Positions 36,653 to 48,252 of a DNA stretch of 64,000 nt are shown here, piece after piece. Location: positions 413,272-477,271 of the forward strand of contig NZ_KZ614144.1 of NCBI RefSeq assembly GCF_002884445.1, read 5' to 3'. The DNA is from Paenibacillus castaneae (GTDB lineage Bacteria > Bacillota > Bacilli > Paenibacillales > Paenibacillaceae). The notes under the pieces are model-generated. The model was not told the DNA's origin, did not search any database, and worked only from the letters and a program-made list of their open reading frames with translations. Positions within the stretch are counted from its first letter, which is position 1. Every line of letters begins with the position of its first letter. Both the position numbers and the translations under genes were made by a program.

Positions 36653-38412
36653 ATGAAAATAAAGCTCATGCATATTCTTGCGATTTTGACCGCTCTTTCT
36701 ATCTTCCTTTTGTATAGAGGCACGCTGGATCGGATGGATTATTACTTTCAGGATCGATTTATGCAGAAGGAATCGGCTGTTGATACCCGCATTGCAATTA
36801 TTGCTATTGATGATGAAAGCGTTAAAGACTTTGGAAGCTGGCCGTGGAATCGCAACGTGCATGCACAATTAGTCGATACGCTCGCCGCAGGAGATCCGGC
36901 AGTCATTGCGTTCGATGTTACCTTCCCTGCACCCTCGGCGGATGACATGGAAGGGGATCGAGCGTTGATTGATGCAGTAGCTAATGCTGGAAACGTCGTG
37001 ATGCCGGTATATGGCACCTTCGCCTCGTCTGCCACGAAGGGAGCGCTTGAGGCCCTCTCAATATCAGAGCCGTTCCCTGCTCTGAAGGAAGCGGCTGCTG
37101 CTGTTGGACATATTAACACGATTCCGGATCGAGATCGAGTCGTGCGTAATTCCTTATACAGCTTTATGATGGAGGGGCAGCAGGTTGAGAGCTTCTCATG
37201 GGTCATTTATCGCATGTTCATGGAACGCTCTGGGGAGAGCGTGGATGCAAGCATGCTCCCGCTGGATGACTTCGGCCGCTTCCATATCTCTTATACGGGG
37301 AAACCTTTTGCGTATGAAACAATCTCTTATTCCGCTGTTATGAGCGGTGAGGTGCCTGCTGATTATTTCAAGGATAGAATCGTTTTGATCGGTCCTTACG
37401 CGACAGGCTTCAAGGATGATTACTTGACTCCGCTGCAGGTGAAAAGCCCGATGTACGGGGTGGAGATTCATGCGAACATTATACAGGCATTATTGGACAA
37501 GCATCTTAATGAAACGCTTGATTGGAAGTGGAATGCGCTTTTCCTGTTCATTGCATCCGCATTTGCCTATTTCTTATTCCGCAGATGGAATATGTTTATA
37601 TCGTTTATGTCTGTAGCGGTTATTATTGGAGTATTCATTCTCGGCAGCAGCTTATTGTATAAGCAGGGCATCATTATCTCGATTGGCTATGTGGTTCCTC
37701 TGCTCATTGTCAGCTGCATCGTGGTGGTCGGCTTTCATTATGTGGAGGAGTTGTTTGAGAGACGCAGGGTAACCGATATATTTGGTAGATATGTAGCCCC
37801 CGAGGTTGTTAATCAAATTCTTAGGAACGGCGAGGAAGGCCTCAAGCTGGGCGGAACACGCCGTGAGTTGACTGTATTGTTTGTTGATATCCGTGGCTTT
37901 ACACCGCTGTCAGAGCGGGCGGAGCCGGAGGAAATTGTTGAAATATTGAATGAATATCTGGATCTTGCCGCCAACTGCATTTTTAAGTTCGACGGTACGC
38001 TGGACAAATTTATCGGAGATGCAGCTATGGCTATTTTCAATGCTCCATTACTGCTGGAAGATCACCCTATGAGAGCGGTGGAAGCAGCTTGGGCGATGAA
38101 GGAAGGCTCTGCGGATTTGGAGCGGAAGCTGATCGAACGCTTCGGGTTCGGCGTTAAATTTGGTCTTGGCATCCATACGGGCCCGGCGGTCTTCGGCAAC
38201 ATCGGCTCAAAGAGCAGGATGGACTACACTGCAATCGGTGACACCGTTAACACGGCAGCTCGTCTAGAAAGCAATGCGAAGCCGGGCCAGATTGTGATTA
38301 GCGAGGCTGTCTATACATACGTGAAAGACCGCATACATGCAAACGGCCTTGGTGAAATCAAAGTAAAGGGCAAGGAACAAGGCATTACCATTTATGAGTT
38401 GGAGGGAATAAA

Positions 38413-38416
<4 letters not shown>
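36653..38416 (+). CDS. CHASE2-domain adenylate/guanylate cyclase
   Basis: 587 residues. An N-terminal TM helix, then an extracellular CHASE2 sensor (about 40-290; [18 protein letters not shown] and AFDVTFPAP are typical), three TM helices at about 300-375, and a class III nucleotidyl cyclase domain (about 400-585). Metal-binding Asp412 (FVDIRGF) and Asp456 ([10 protein letters not shown]) are present, as is [14 protein letters not shown] with the transition-state Asn/Arg. It should make cAMP in response to an envelope signal. AGAAGGAG precedes ATG. It overlaps the FecR gene by four bases. Confidence 0.9.
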
Positions 38417-40863
<2,447 letters not shown>

Positions 40864-40892
40864 TGAATGAATTAGTGAAAGGAGAAATCAAA

Positions 40893-42374
40893 TTGATAAA
40901 TAAAATAAGAATATTTGCAGCAGGAACAGCTCTAGTTACCGCATTAGCAGTAGGTGGCGTACCCGCTTTAGCGGCCACAGGACAGGATACAGCGATTGCG
41001 ATAAGTGCGGTCGAACCAAATATCGATTATGCCATTGAAGGGATAAGTCAGCCGTGGGGGCTGGCTTCAGCGCCGGATGGCAGTATGGTAATCGTTGGAT
41101 CGGAAAGCAATCAAATTAGCAAATGGCAAAATGGCAAATTGACCGCTATAACGAGTCAGACAACAGCAGGTTATTTAGACGGGGCGACCTCGAGCTCATC
41201 CTTTGATCATCCAACATATTCGATCGTGAACAGCAAAGGTGCTATTTATGTCAGCGATACCGACAATCATGTGATTCGCAAAATCGTGAACGATAAAGTG
41301 TACACGGCAGCCGGAAATGGCAAAGAAGGCCATAAGGACGGCCAATTCGGAGACGGCCAATTCGGAGACGTTCAGTTCAATGCTCCAACGGGCCTTGCGG
41401 TAGATGGCGATGACAACATCTATGTAGCCGATTCACTCAATAACGTTATTCGCAAAATAACGCCTGATGGAGTGACATCCACATTCGCAGGGGTTGTAAG
41501 CGAAGCAGGCGGTTACAAAGACGGCAGCGCAGCTGAAGCGATCTTCAACGAGCCGATGGGGCTTGTATTTGATGAGAAGGGCGGCTTATATGTAGCCGAC
41601 AGCGGCAATCATCTTATCCGCTATATTCATAATGGTAAAGTGACAACAGTCGCAGGCAAAGCGACAGCGGTTGATACGCTTACAGGCTATATGGCAGGCG
41701 GTTATACGAATGGCTTGAGCAGTACAGCGCGCTTTAATCGACCTCGTGGACTAGCGTATGCAGATGGCGTATTGCTTATTGCGGACAGTTTGAATAACCG
41801 GATCCGCGCGCTGCAAGCAAATGGCAAGGTTATAACGATTGCAGGGAATAGTGCGCCTGGCAATAAGCTGGGTGTTCCGGCCGAAGCGCAGTTTAATCAG
41901 CCTTCATCCTTATTATTTACAGCGGGGAAGCTTTATATTTCTGATACGCTAAATAATAGTGTTAAGGTACTGGACATCATTCCGAAGAGTCTCCAGCCTG
42001 TTGTGACCAAAGAAGATTTAATCGTGGGAACGGAGCTTCTTCCTGCAAGCAAAGATACTCAAGTATGGCTGGATGGCAAATTGCTGAAATTCTCAGCAGC
42101 TCAGAAGCCTTACCAGAGCGGAGACAAAACATATCTGCCAGTTAGAGAGCTGTTCCAAGCATGGGGTGCCGATGTGAAATGGAATACGGCTGCGAGAGAG
42201 GTGCATGTAGCTAAAGGAGATTGGAAGCTTGTGTTGAAGGCTAATGCGAAGCGTACCGTCGTGCTCGAGAAAGGCACTGTATACGTAGATGTAAGCTATT
42301 TAGAAGATGCGGCATCGTTTGTCATTGCCCATGATGAGGAATATAATGCAGTTATTATCTACAGCGGGTCATAA
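40893..42374 (+). CDS. Secreted NHL-repeat protein with copper-amine-oxidase N-domain
   Basis: 493 residues. Signal peptide (INKIRIFAAGTALVTALA, cleavage near ALAA). At least five NHL-type beta-propeller blades follow, each with the FNxPxGLAVDxxxNIYVADSxNNxIRKI pattern, then a C-terminal copper-amine-oxidase-like domain (about 400-490). TTG 40893 is chosen since AAAGGAG lies eight bases upstream; an ATG at 40860 overlaps the FecR stop. A 15-base tandem duplication (41340-41369) repeats five residues in one blade. Probably a surface scaffold working with the FecR protein. Confidence 0.85.
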   Translation: MINKIRIFAAGTALVTALAVGGVPALAATGQDTAIAISAVEPNIDYAIEGISQPWGLASAPDGSMVIVGSESNQISKWQNGKLTAITSQTTAGYLDGATSSSSFDHPTYSIVNSKGAIYVSDTDNHVIRKIVNDKVYTAAGNGKEGHKDGQFGDGQFGDVQFNAPTGLAVDGDDNIYVADSLNNVIRKITPDGVTSTFAGVVSEAGGYKDGSAAEAIFNEPMGLVFDEKGGLYVADSGNHLIRYIHNGKVTTVAGKATAVDTLTGYMAGGYTNGLSSTARFNRPRGLAYADGVLLIADSLNNRIRALQANGKVITIAGNSAPGNKLGVPAEAQFNQPSSLLFTAGKLYISDTLNNSVKVLDIIPKSLQPVVTKEDLIVGTELLPASKDTQVWLDGKLLKFSAAQKPYQSGDKTYLPVRELFQAWGADVKWNTAAREVHVAKGDWKLVLKANAKRTVVLEKGTVYVDVSYLEDAASFVIAHDEEYNAVIIYSGS

Positions 42375-42408
42375 TGTAGTAAGTTTTGGTTAGAATGGAG
42401 GCAGCATA

Positions 42409-43230
42409 ATGAGTTCAGGAAACCATTTGCAAAGCAACATTGACCGTTTCTCCGGTTACGAGAATGATTATGATCAGCATCGGCCTAAAGCCCCTTCCGT
42501 AGTGGTCGATATATTGACGAATTATATTGGACATAAGCCGAGCCTCATTGTCGATGTCGGCTGCGGTACAGGCTTGTCCACCTTTGCGTGGGATGGACAT
42601 GCCGAACGCGTGATGGGCTTCGAGCCAAACGATGATATGCGCGGCAAAGCGCTGAAGCATCTAGTCGAGCTGCAGGATGCGAAGCATTTCTCCTTCGAGA
42701 AAGGGTATTCTGATCAACTGGCATTGGAATCCGGTATCGTAGATATTGTAACCTGCTCGCAGTCCTTTCACTGGATGGAGCCAGTCAGCACACTCCATGA
42801 ATTTGCGCGTGTGCTAAGGAAAGGCGGCATATTCGCGGCTTATGATTGCGACTGGCCGCCAACCGTGTACTGGGAGATCGAGGAAGCGTATATGCAGCTC
42901 ATTGAGAAATCGGATCAGATCATCGCGAGGCATGTAGAAGAGAAGGATAGAGCGATTAAGCGGGATAAGGAACAGCATTTGAAGCAAATAAGAGAAAGTG
43001 GATTATTTCGCTTCTCGAAGGAAATCGTATTTCACAATATGGAGGCTTGCGATGCGCAGCGCTATGTCGGGCTTGCGCTCAGCCAAGGCGGTGTGCAGTC
43101 TGTATTCAAGCTTCGCTCGAACGAGCTGGATGAGCGGATTAAGGATTTCCGCAGCAGTGTAGAGCAGTATTTTGCAGGCCGAACGTTAAATATGATGTTC
43201 AGCTACCGTATGAGATTAGGTGTGAAATAG
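42409..43230 (+). CDS. Class I SAM-dependent methyltransferase
   Basis: 273 residues. Motif I VDVGCGTGLSTF, acidic loop GFEPNDDMR and motif IV DIVTCSQSFHWME define a Methyltransf_11/25 type Rossmann domain. The C-terminal third is an extra helical region. GGAGG lies seven bases before ATG. It follows the NHL gene by 34 bases with no terminator between, so it may share that transcript. Substrate unknown. Confidence 0.85.
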   Translation: MSSGNHLQSNIDRFSGYENDYDQHRPKAPSVVVDILTNYIGHKPSLIVDVGCGTGLSTFAWDGHAERVMGFEPNDDMRGKALKHLVELQDAKHFSFEKGYSDQLALESGIVDIVTCSQSFHWMEPVSTLHEFARVLRKGGIFAAYDCDWPPTVYWEIEEAYMQLIEKSDQIIARHVEEKDRAIKRDKEQHLKQIRESGLFRFSKEIVFHNMEACDAQRYVGLALSQGGVQSVFKLRSNELDERIKDFRSSVEQYFAGRTLNMMFSYRMRLGVK

Positions 43231-43242
43231 TGTAGGGATTCG

Positions 43243-43290
43243 AACGAGGCTGGCCTGCTGTCGATCTGACAATGGCCGCCTTGTTTTGTT
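43243..43290 (+). terminator. Terminator after methyltransferase gene
   Basis: AACGAGGC, GGCC and TGTC pair with GACA, GGCC and GCCTTGTT (43278-43285), then TTGTTT. Confidence 0.75.
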
Positions 43291-43399
43291 TATGGGCATG
43301 AACAAGCGGAAGCTCGAACATTATATTGCATTTGGTGGTATAATATATATATAACAACAATATAGTTCAATGGTTGAGATGAAGAAGGGTTGCGGGTAT

Positions 43400-43627
43400 A
43401 TGTTCGTATCTGAGGACTGGAATCAGAAAGTAAAGAAAACGTTTAATGCGACAAGTAATGAAGAAGTATTGACGATTTCTGAAGCGGGCGAGTTATTTGG
43501 TCTGAGCAAGGATCAAATGAAAGTGTATGTAGACAAAAATAAGCTCACGAAAGTGCCTATTTTGCGAAACGTGCACCGATATCTTTTGTTAAAGAGTGAA
43601 ATAGATGCCATTTTGGCTAAGAAATAA
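43400..43627 (+). CDS. Excisionase-like helix-turn-helix protein
   Basis: 75 residues. LTISEAGELFGLSKDQMKVYVDKNKL is a MerR/excisionase-type winged-helix start, and HRYLLLKSEIDAILAKK completes it. ATG 43400 with GAAGGG upstream seems better than the earlier ATG codons (43370, 43379), which have no ribosome site. A TATAAT box lies near 43340. No integrase or phage gene is nearby, so a stand-alone DNA-binding role is more likely than excision. Confidence 0.7.
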   Translation: MFVSEDWNQKVKKTFNATSNEEVLTISEAGELFGLSKDQMKVYVDKNKLTKVPILRNVHRYLLLKSEIDAILAKK

Positions 43628-43640
43628 ATGCTAGTTAATG

Positions 43641-43678
43641 AAGGCGCCCCAGACATGATGTCGGGAGCGCCTTATTTC
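43641..43678 (+). terminator. Hairpin terminator
   Basis: AAGGCGC and GACAT pair with ATGTC and GCGCCTT (43667-43673); the T tract is weak (TTATTTCT). Confidence 0.6.
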
Positions 43679-43778
43679 TGCTTGATTATGGGTAATAAAT
43701 AAACAAGCAAGCGATCCTCGCCTTGTAGGTGAAGAATGCTTGCTAATTAGAGCCGTAAGGATCGAGGGGAAGCAAGGG

Positions 43779-43841
43779 CTATGGTTTAGTGAAAATTCCG
43801 CTTTTTAACATATACAATCGATCATTTATTAAAGTTTTCAT
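43779..43841 (-). CDS. Possible 20-residue peptide gene
   Basis: GGAGG six bases before ATG 43841 opens a 20-codon frame (MKTLINDRLYMLKSGIFTKP) that ends at TAG 43779. The start signal is as good as for real genes, but the length makes chance likely. No signal peptide. Could be a small regulatory or toxic peptide, or an orphan ribosome site. Confidence 0.3.
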   Translation of the reverse strand: MKTLINDRLYMLKSGIFTKP

Positions 43842-43893
43842 AGTAAACCTCCATGCAATACGGATAATATGGCTTTAATTCACGTCACTAAAA

Positions 43894-44073
43894 CTATTTT
43901 AATAACAGATAAGCCATATAACCGATGCTCAAAGTAATTAAAAGAAGAGTTGCACCATAAGAAATGATTTTGAAAAATAGTTCAATATTATCTATTTTAT
44001 GATTTCGATTGTCCCTTGTTTCTTTTCCCTTCGTCACAGGCGGCTTCTCACTGTCCTGACGAGGCTTGATGAT
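43894..44073 (-). CDS. Probable 59-residue C-tail membrane protein, non-AUG start
   Basis: The frame encodes a charged N-terminal half (KPRQDSEKPPVTKGKETRDN) and one C-terminal TM helix (about residues 33-57) ending GYMAYLLLK. An exact anti-16S match, AGGTGAT, overlaps the stop of the upstream Cse60-family gene and sits three bases before an ATC codon. There is no ATG, GTG or TTG in reach. Either ATC 44073 serves as a rare start coupled to the upstream gene, or the gene lost its start codon. Confidence 0.45.
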   Translation of the reverse strand: MIKPRQDSEKPPVTKGKETRDNRNHKIDNIELFFKIISYGATLLLITLSIGYMAYLLLK

Positions 44074-44081
44074 GAGATCAC

Positions 44082-44288
44082 CTACTTTTTAGTTTTATTA
44101 TCGACGTTTTTCTTATATACGACGAGGATCGTGCTTCGTTGATAGGCGTTGCCTGAAGTAGCGGTTTTTATCATGGAGCCATAGCAGATGCTAACAACCT
44201 GCTCATCCTTAAGCTCTGCGAGAAATTCATTCGCTCTTTTTTCTGCAAAAACAGTATCTGTATCTATGAATTCTTTAACCTGAATCAT
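44082..44288 (-). CDS. Cse60-family small sporulation-linked protein
   Basis: 68 residues. MIQVKEFIDTDTVFAEKRANEFL and the closing STILVVYKK, given in part, fit the Cse60/DUF2758 family, whose B. subtilis member is made early in sporulation under sigma-E. GGGGGTGA precedes ATG. The promoter candidate upstream looks like sigma-A rather than sigma-E. Function of the family is unknown. Confidence 0.7.
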   Translation of the reverse strand: MIQVKEFIDTDTVFAEKRANEFLAELKDEQVVSICYGSMIKTATSGNAYQRSTILVVYKKNVDNKTKK

Positions 44289-44357
44289 TTGCTCACCCCC
44301 GTAATGAAGATAGGGAGAGGCACCCCTGCAAATTACGCGGAATGCCTACTCACGTCC

Positions 44358-44386
44358 ACCATAGCATTGCTAGTTAGGGGTGTCAA
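44358..44386 (-). promoter_or_regulatory. Promoter of Cse60-family gene
   Basis: Minus strand: TTGACA (44386-44381), 17-base spacer, TATGGT (44363-44358). CACCCCT/AGGGGTG around it can pair and may shape the leader. Confidence 0.6.
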
Positions 44387-44613
44387 CCTACCTTTAAATA
44401 TAGTCGGATAGACGCTAAGGAGGGGCGGTCTTATCAGGAAAATCCGTCATTTTAATCTATATGAATAAGTGATTAATCTCTGTAGTACATCACCCCTTAA
44501 ATTGATGTTATATAATCTAACATATAAATTCCGATAAAGTTTGAAACGGAGTGCAATAAATAGGTTAATAGAGATAAATGCTATTGGTAACGCTTTTTTG
44601 ATCCTTTTATTGT

Positions 44614-44642
44614 TTGTCAACTAATCTAACATTAAATACAAT
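44614..44642 (+). promoter_or_regulatory. Promoter of the asparaginase pair
   Basis: TTGTCA (44614-44619), 17-base spacer, TACAAT (44637-44642), 45 bases before the first asparaginase start. The word TAATCTAACAT occurs inside the spacer (44622-44632) and again at 44513-44523, which could be a regulator site. The rest of 44387-44613 holds no gene. Confidence 0.6.
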
Positions 44643-44687
44643 ACGATTAGAAAATAAACAATACATAACACAGGAGGATCATCAAAC

Positions 44688-46049
44688 ATGACACAAAAAT
44701 TGAAGAATGTACTGACGAAGAAGGTTCTAATTCCGGTATTGATTCTGTCGCTTCTGGCAGCAATGAGCGGCGTTTTGGCGAAATCAGATTTTGTTCGAGC
44801 GGAAGAGGCGCCTCAGCTTCCAACCTTTGCTATCCCTGAACTCTCGTCCGAGCATCAACAATCAAGCTTGCCTAATGTTATCGTAATTGCAACCGGCGGA
44901 ACGATTGCAGGGGCAGCGTCCAAGGGCGATAAAACCAACTTCCAAAGCTATGCTGCGGGAACCTATGAAATGAAAGATTTAGTCGCTCAATTGCCGACAC
45001 ACAAAACGGCAGACGTTGCTACGTATCAGTTCGGCAATAAAGGCTCGAGCGGATACAGCATGAAGGACCTTTATGATCTTTCATTGGCGGTGGACGCTGC
45101 GTTAGAAACGTATGACAGTGCAGTCGTAACGACGGGGACGGACACGATGGAAGAGATCGCCTACTTCCTTGATTTGACGGTTCGGAGCGAGAAGCCGGTC
45201 GTTGTAACGGGCTCAATGAGACCGTGGGATGTTATTGGTACGGACGGTCCGGCCAACCTGTATCAAGCCATAAAGGTTGCGAGCAGCAATAAGACAAAAT
45301 GGTTTGGAACCGTCGTTATGCTTAACGATGTCATATTTGCAGCCCGCGAGGTAACGAAAACAAACTCGCATCGCTTGGATACATTTGACTCCCCGATGTT
45401 TGGCGCACTTGGATATGTGGATGATCCGGCGGTTCGTATTTACCGCGCTCCTGCCAGAGCTGCAAAAGCAGGAAAGGCTTCATGGGCATCGCCATTTGAT
45501 CTCAATACGATTTCCAAAGAGAGCCTCCCAATTGTAGAAATTGCGTATAGCTACCAACAAGCTGGCGGCGGCGCAATTCGAGGCTTTGTGGAAGATGGAG
45601 CCAAAGGGATTGTAACGGCAGGGACAGGAGCAGGAGGTATTTCTTCAGCGCTAAGTGCCGCTCGCTCGAAAGCGATTAAGGAAAATGGAGTAGTATTCGT
45701 ATCGACAACTAGAACGGGCTCTGGCTCTATCTATGACAGTGGAAACGGTAATACGATTGGCGGAGATAACTTAAATGCCGCACATGCTCGCATCATGCTG
45801 CTGCTGTCCCTTGCTTTTACGAATGATGTGAACACAATTAGAAGCTGGTTCACAACGTTTGGTACGCAGGATGTCGAAATTTCAGTAGATGAGCATACAG
45901 TTGTAACCACTTCTATGGAGGAAATTGTGGAAGAGCCGGTTGTAATTGAGCCAACTCCTGAAGCTGCAGAAACACCTGCTGCACCTGTGGAAGAAACGGA
46001 GCCTTCCGTTACGGCACCAACGTCTGAAGAAGTATTGGTAACGCCATAA
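44688..46049 (+). CDS. Secreted type II asparaginase
   Basis: 453 residues. Signal peptide to about residue 38. The asparaginase domain (about 60-395) has ATGGTIAGAAS (nucleophile Thr), TTGTDTMEEIAYFLDL (Thr-Asp pair), and REVTKTNSHR with the catalytic Lys. The usual His in THGTDT is Thr here, as also in the next gene. An acidic Pro/Thr-rich tail (EEPVVIEPTPEAAETPAAP, part) closes the protein without an anchor. Splits Asn to Asp and ammonia outside the cell. AGGAGG lies ten bases before ATG. Cotranscribed with its paralogue 20 bases downstream. Confidence 0.88.
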   Translation: MTQKLKNVLTKKVLIPVLILSLLAAMSGVLAKSDFVRAEEAPQLPTFAIPELSSEHQQSSLPNVIVIATGGTIAGAASKGDKTNFQSYAAGTYEMKDLVAQLPTHKTADVATYQFGNKGSSGYSMKDLYDLSLAVDAALETYDSAVVTTGTDTMEEIAYFLDLTVRSEKPVVVTGSMRPWDVIGTDGPANLYQAIKVASSNKTKWFGTVVMLNDVIFAAREVTKTNSHRLDTFDSPMFGALGYVDDPAVRIYRAPARAAKAGKASWASPFDLNTISKESLPIVEIAYSYQQAGGGAIRGFVEDGAKGIVTAGTGAGGISSALSAARSKAIKENGVVFVSTTRTGSGSIYDSGNGNTIGGDNLNAAHARIMLLLSLAFTNDVNTIRSWFTTFGTQDVEISVDEHTVVTTSMEEIVEEPVVIEPTPEAAETPAAPVEETEPSVTAPTSEEVLVTP

Positions 46050-46069
46050 CGGCTGGGAGGTAGATTCAT

Positions 46070-48166
46070 ATGAGCATACAAAACAACAATAAGCTGATTC
46101 GTAGATGCCTTGCTTCGTTAATCGTTGCGGCACTTCTTAGCACGCTATGGACTGGCTATGCCGGCTCAGTGCGAGCCGAGGTATCCTTGCCTCAGCTTCC
46201 CGCCTTCAATATTCCTGCTCTGTCGGAGGAGTATAAAGCCTCGCCTTTGCCTAATGTAATTGTTGTGGCAACGGGTGGAACGCTTGCTGGCGCAGCAAGC
46301 AACAAAGATCAGACTAATTTTCAAAGCTATGCGGCAGGAACGTATAAAATGGATGAAATGGTTGCTTCCCTGCCCAAGCATAAGACTGCAGATGTATCTA
46401 CATTTCAATTCGGGAACAAAGGCTCCAGCGGTTATTCCATGCAGGATCTTTATGATTTATCACTAGCGGTAGATGCGGCGCTCGAAATATATGATAGTGC
46501 TGTCGTGACGACAGGAACGGACACAATGGAAGAAATAGCTTATTTTTTAGATTTAACCGTGCAAAGCGAGAAGCCTGTCGTTGTTACTGGTGCTATGAGA
46601 CCGTGGGATGTCATTGGCACAGATGGGCCTGCGAATCTCTATCAAGCCATTAAAGTGGCAAGCAGCAACAAAACAAAATGGTTCGGTACGGTCATTATGC
46701 TTAATGACGTTATTCATGCGGCACGCGAGGTGACGAAATCCAATTCGCATCGTGCGGATACGTTTGAGACGCCGATGTTCGGCGCTCTCGGCTACGTCGA
46801 TGATCCGGCAGTTCGAATTTATCGCCTTAATGCGAGAGCGCTCAAAGCGGGGCAAGCGGATTGGGCTACTCCATTTAATTTGAGAACGATCTCTAAGGAG
46901 CAGCTGCCGATTGTTGAAATTGTCTACAGCTATCAAGAGGCTGGCGGCGGTGCCATTCGAGCCCTAGTAGCGGATGGGGCGAAGGGAATTGTGACAGCTG
47001 GAACCGGTGCGGCAGGGATCTCCTCGAAGATGAGTGCGGCGCGCTCAGCAGCCATTAACAATAATGGCGTAACCTTTGTATCAACAACCCGGACGGGCTC
47101 AGGCACCATTTCTGGCGGCGGAAACGGGATTATTGCTGGAGATAATTTGAATCCTCAGCATGCTCGAATTTTGCTGATGCTGTCGCTTGCTTTTACCAGT
47201 GATTTCAACACTATGAAAGGCTGGTTTGCATCAGTAGGCACACAGGATATTTCTGTAGATGAGACGGACGCGCCGACATGGGCAGGGGGCAGCACGTTAA
47301 GTGTGAAGAGTGTGACACAAACGAGCATCACGCTTCAGTGGCCGGAAGCTATGGATAATGTAAAAGTAACAGGTTATTCCGTTTACCATGCGGGACAGGG
47401 GGTTCCAATTGCGAAATTGCCTGCAACAAGCTTATCCTATGAAGTAACCGGGCTTTCGCCGGGCATGTCATACAGCTTCGTTGTTAAGGCTGTGGATGCC
47501 GCGGGAAATCAAAGTGCGGGATTAAGGGGCAGTTATACTACGGACACTGCGGGAGTATCTCCTGGCACTCCGGGCGGCGGCAGTGGTTTGCCGGATGAAG
47601 GCCAAGTAATCGTTCCTGAAGGCGAGAGTGTTTCATTCAGCGATATTGCAGGACACTGGGCTGAGGCGGCAATTAAAGAAGCGGTAGCGGCTGGTGTTGT
47701 GAAGGGTTATGCGGATGGGACGTTCAAACCGAACAATACCATAACGCGTGCAGAGTTCTCTGTTATATTGATGAGAGCGCTGAAGGAAGAAGGCGAGGGC
47801 GCTTCTATAGCCTTTACCGATAATGGGAAAATAGCAGCGTGGGCGGAAGATGCTGTTGCTCGAGCCCTTAAAGCGAATATCATCAGCGGCTATCCGGATG
47901 GCTCCTTCCGACCGAGCGCGAGTATTACGCGGACAGAAATGGTGTCGATGATTACGAAGGCGATCGGGTTAACCGTGGAGACGAACGCCACAACTAGCTT
48001 TGCTGATAATGGAGAAATCCCGGAATGGGCAAAGGGCGCAGTGAAGGCTGTGACGGACAAGGGTATCATACAAGGACGCCAAGACAACATGTTCGCTCCG
48101 AAAGCGACTGCAACGCGAGCAGAGGCGATTACGGTTATGATGAAAATGCTGAAATTAAATAAATAA
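46070..48166 (+). CDS. SLH-anchored type II asparaginase with FN3 domain
   Basis: 698 residues. A signal peptide and an asparaginase domain nearly parallel to the preceding gene (ATGGTLAGAAS, TTGTDTMEE, REVTKSNSHR) are followed by a fibronectin type III domain (about 405-490; SITLQWPEAMDNVKVTGYSV), a Gly-rich linker and three SLH repeats (about 520-698; FSDIAGHWAEAAIKEAVAAG is the first). The SLH domains bind the pyruvylated secondary cell-wall polymer, so this copy stays on the surface while its neighbour may be released. GGGAGG precedes ATG. Confidence 0.92.
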   Translation: MSIQNNNKLIRRCLASLIVAALLSTLWTGYAGSVRAEVSLPQLPAFNIPALSEEYKASPLPNVIVVATGGTLAGAASNKDQTNFQSYAAGTYKMDEMVASLPKHKTADVSTFQFGNKGSSGYSMQDLYDLSLAVDAALEIYDSAVVTTGTDTMEEIAYFLDLTVQSEKPVVVTGAMRPWDVIGTDGPANLYQAIKVASSNKTKWFGTVIMLNDVIHAAREVTKSNSHRADTFETPMFGALGYVDDPAVRIYRLNARALKAGQADWATPFNLRTISKEQLPIVEIVYSYQEAGGGAIRALVADGAKGIVTAGTGAAGISSKMSAARSAAINNNGVTFVSTTRTGSGTISGGGNGIIAGDNLNPQHARILLMLSLAFTSDFNTMKGWFASVGTQDISVDETDAPTWAGGSTLSVKSVTQTSITLQWPEAMDNVKVTGYSVYHAGQGVPIAKLPATSLSYEVTGLSPGMSYSFVVKAVDAAGNQSAGLRGSYTTDTAGVSPGTPGGGSGLPDEGQVIVPEGESVSFSDIAGHWAEAAIKEAVAAGVVKGYADGTFKPNNTITRAEFSVILMRALKEEGEGASIAFTDNGKIAAWAEDAVARALKANIISGYPDGSFRPSASITRTEMVSMITKAIGLTVETNATTSFADNGEIPEWAKGAVKAVTDKGIIQGRQDNMFAPKATATRAEAITVMMKMLKLNK

Positions 48167-48184
48167 GCTGCTGTAAAAGCGAGA

Positions 48185-48236
48185 AGAGCTATCCTAGCGA
48201 GGCTGTCACGGGCCTGCTAAGATAGCTCTGTTTGTT
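48185..48236 (+). terminator. Hairpin between asparaginase and hssS
   Basis: AGAGCTATC (48185-48193) pairs with GATAGCTCT (48221-48229); TAGC/GCTA inside. Only a weak T tract (GTTTGTT) follows. Confidence 0.6.
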
Positions 48237-48252
48237 ACATGGGCTGCGAATA

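Noticed and set aside
43400..43627. Prophage excisionase
   Set aside because: The helix-turn-helix resembles excisionases, but no integrase, attachment site or phage gene is in the window.
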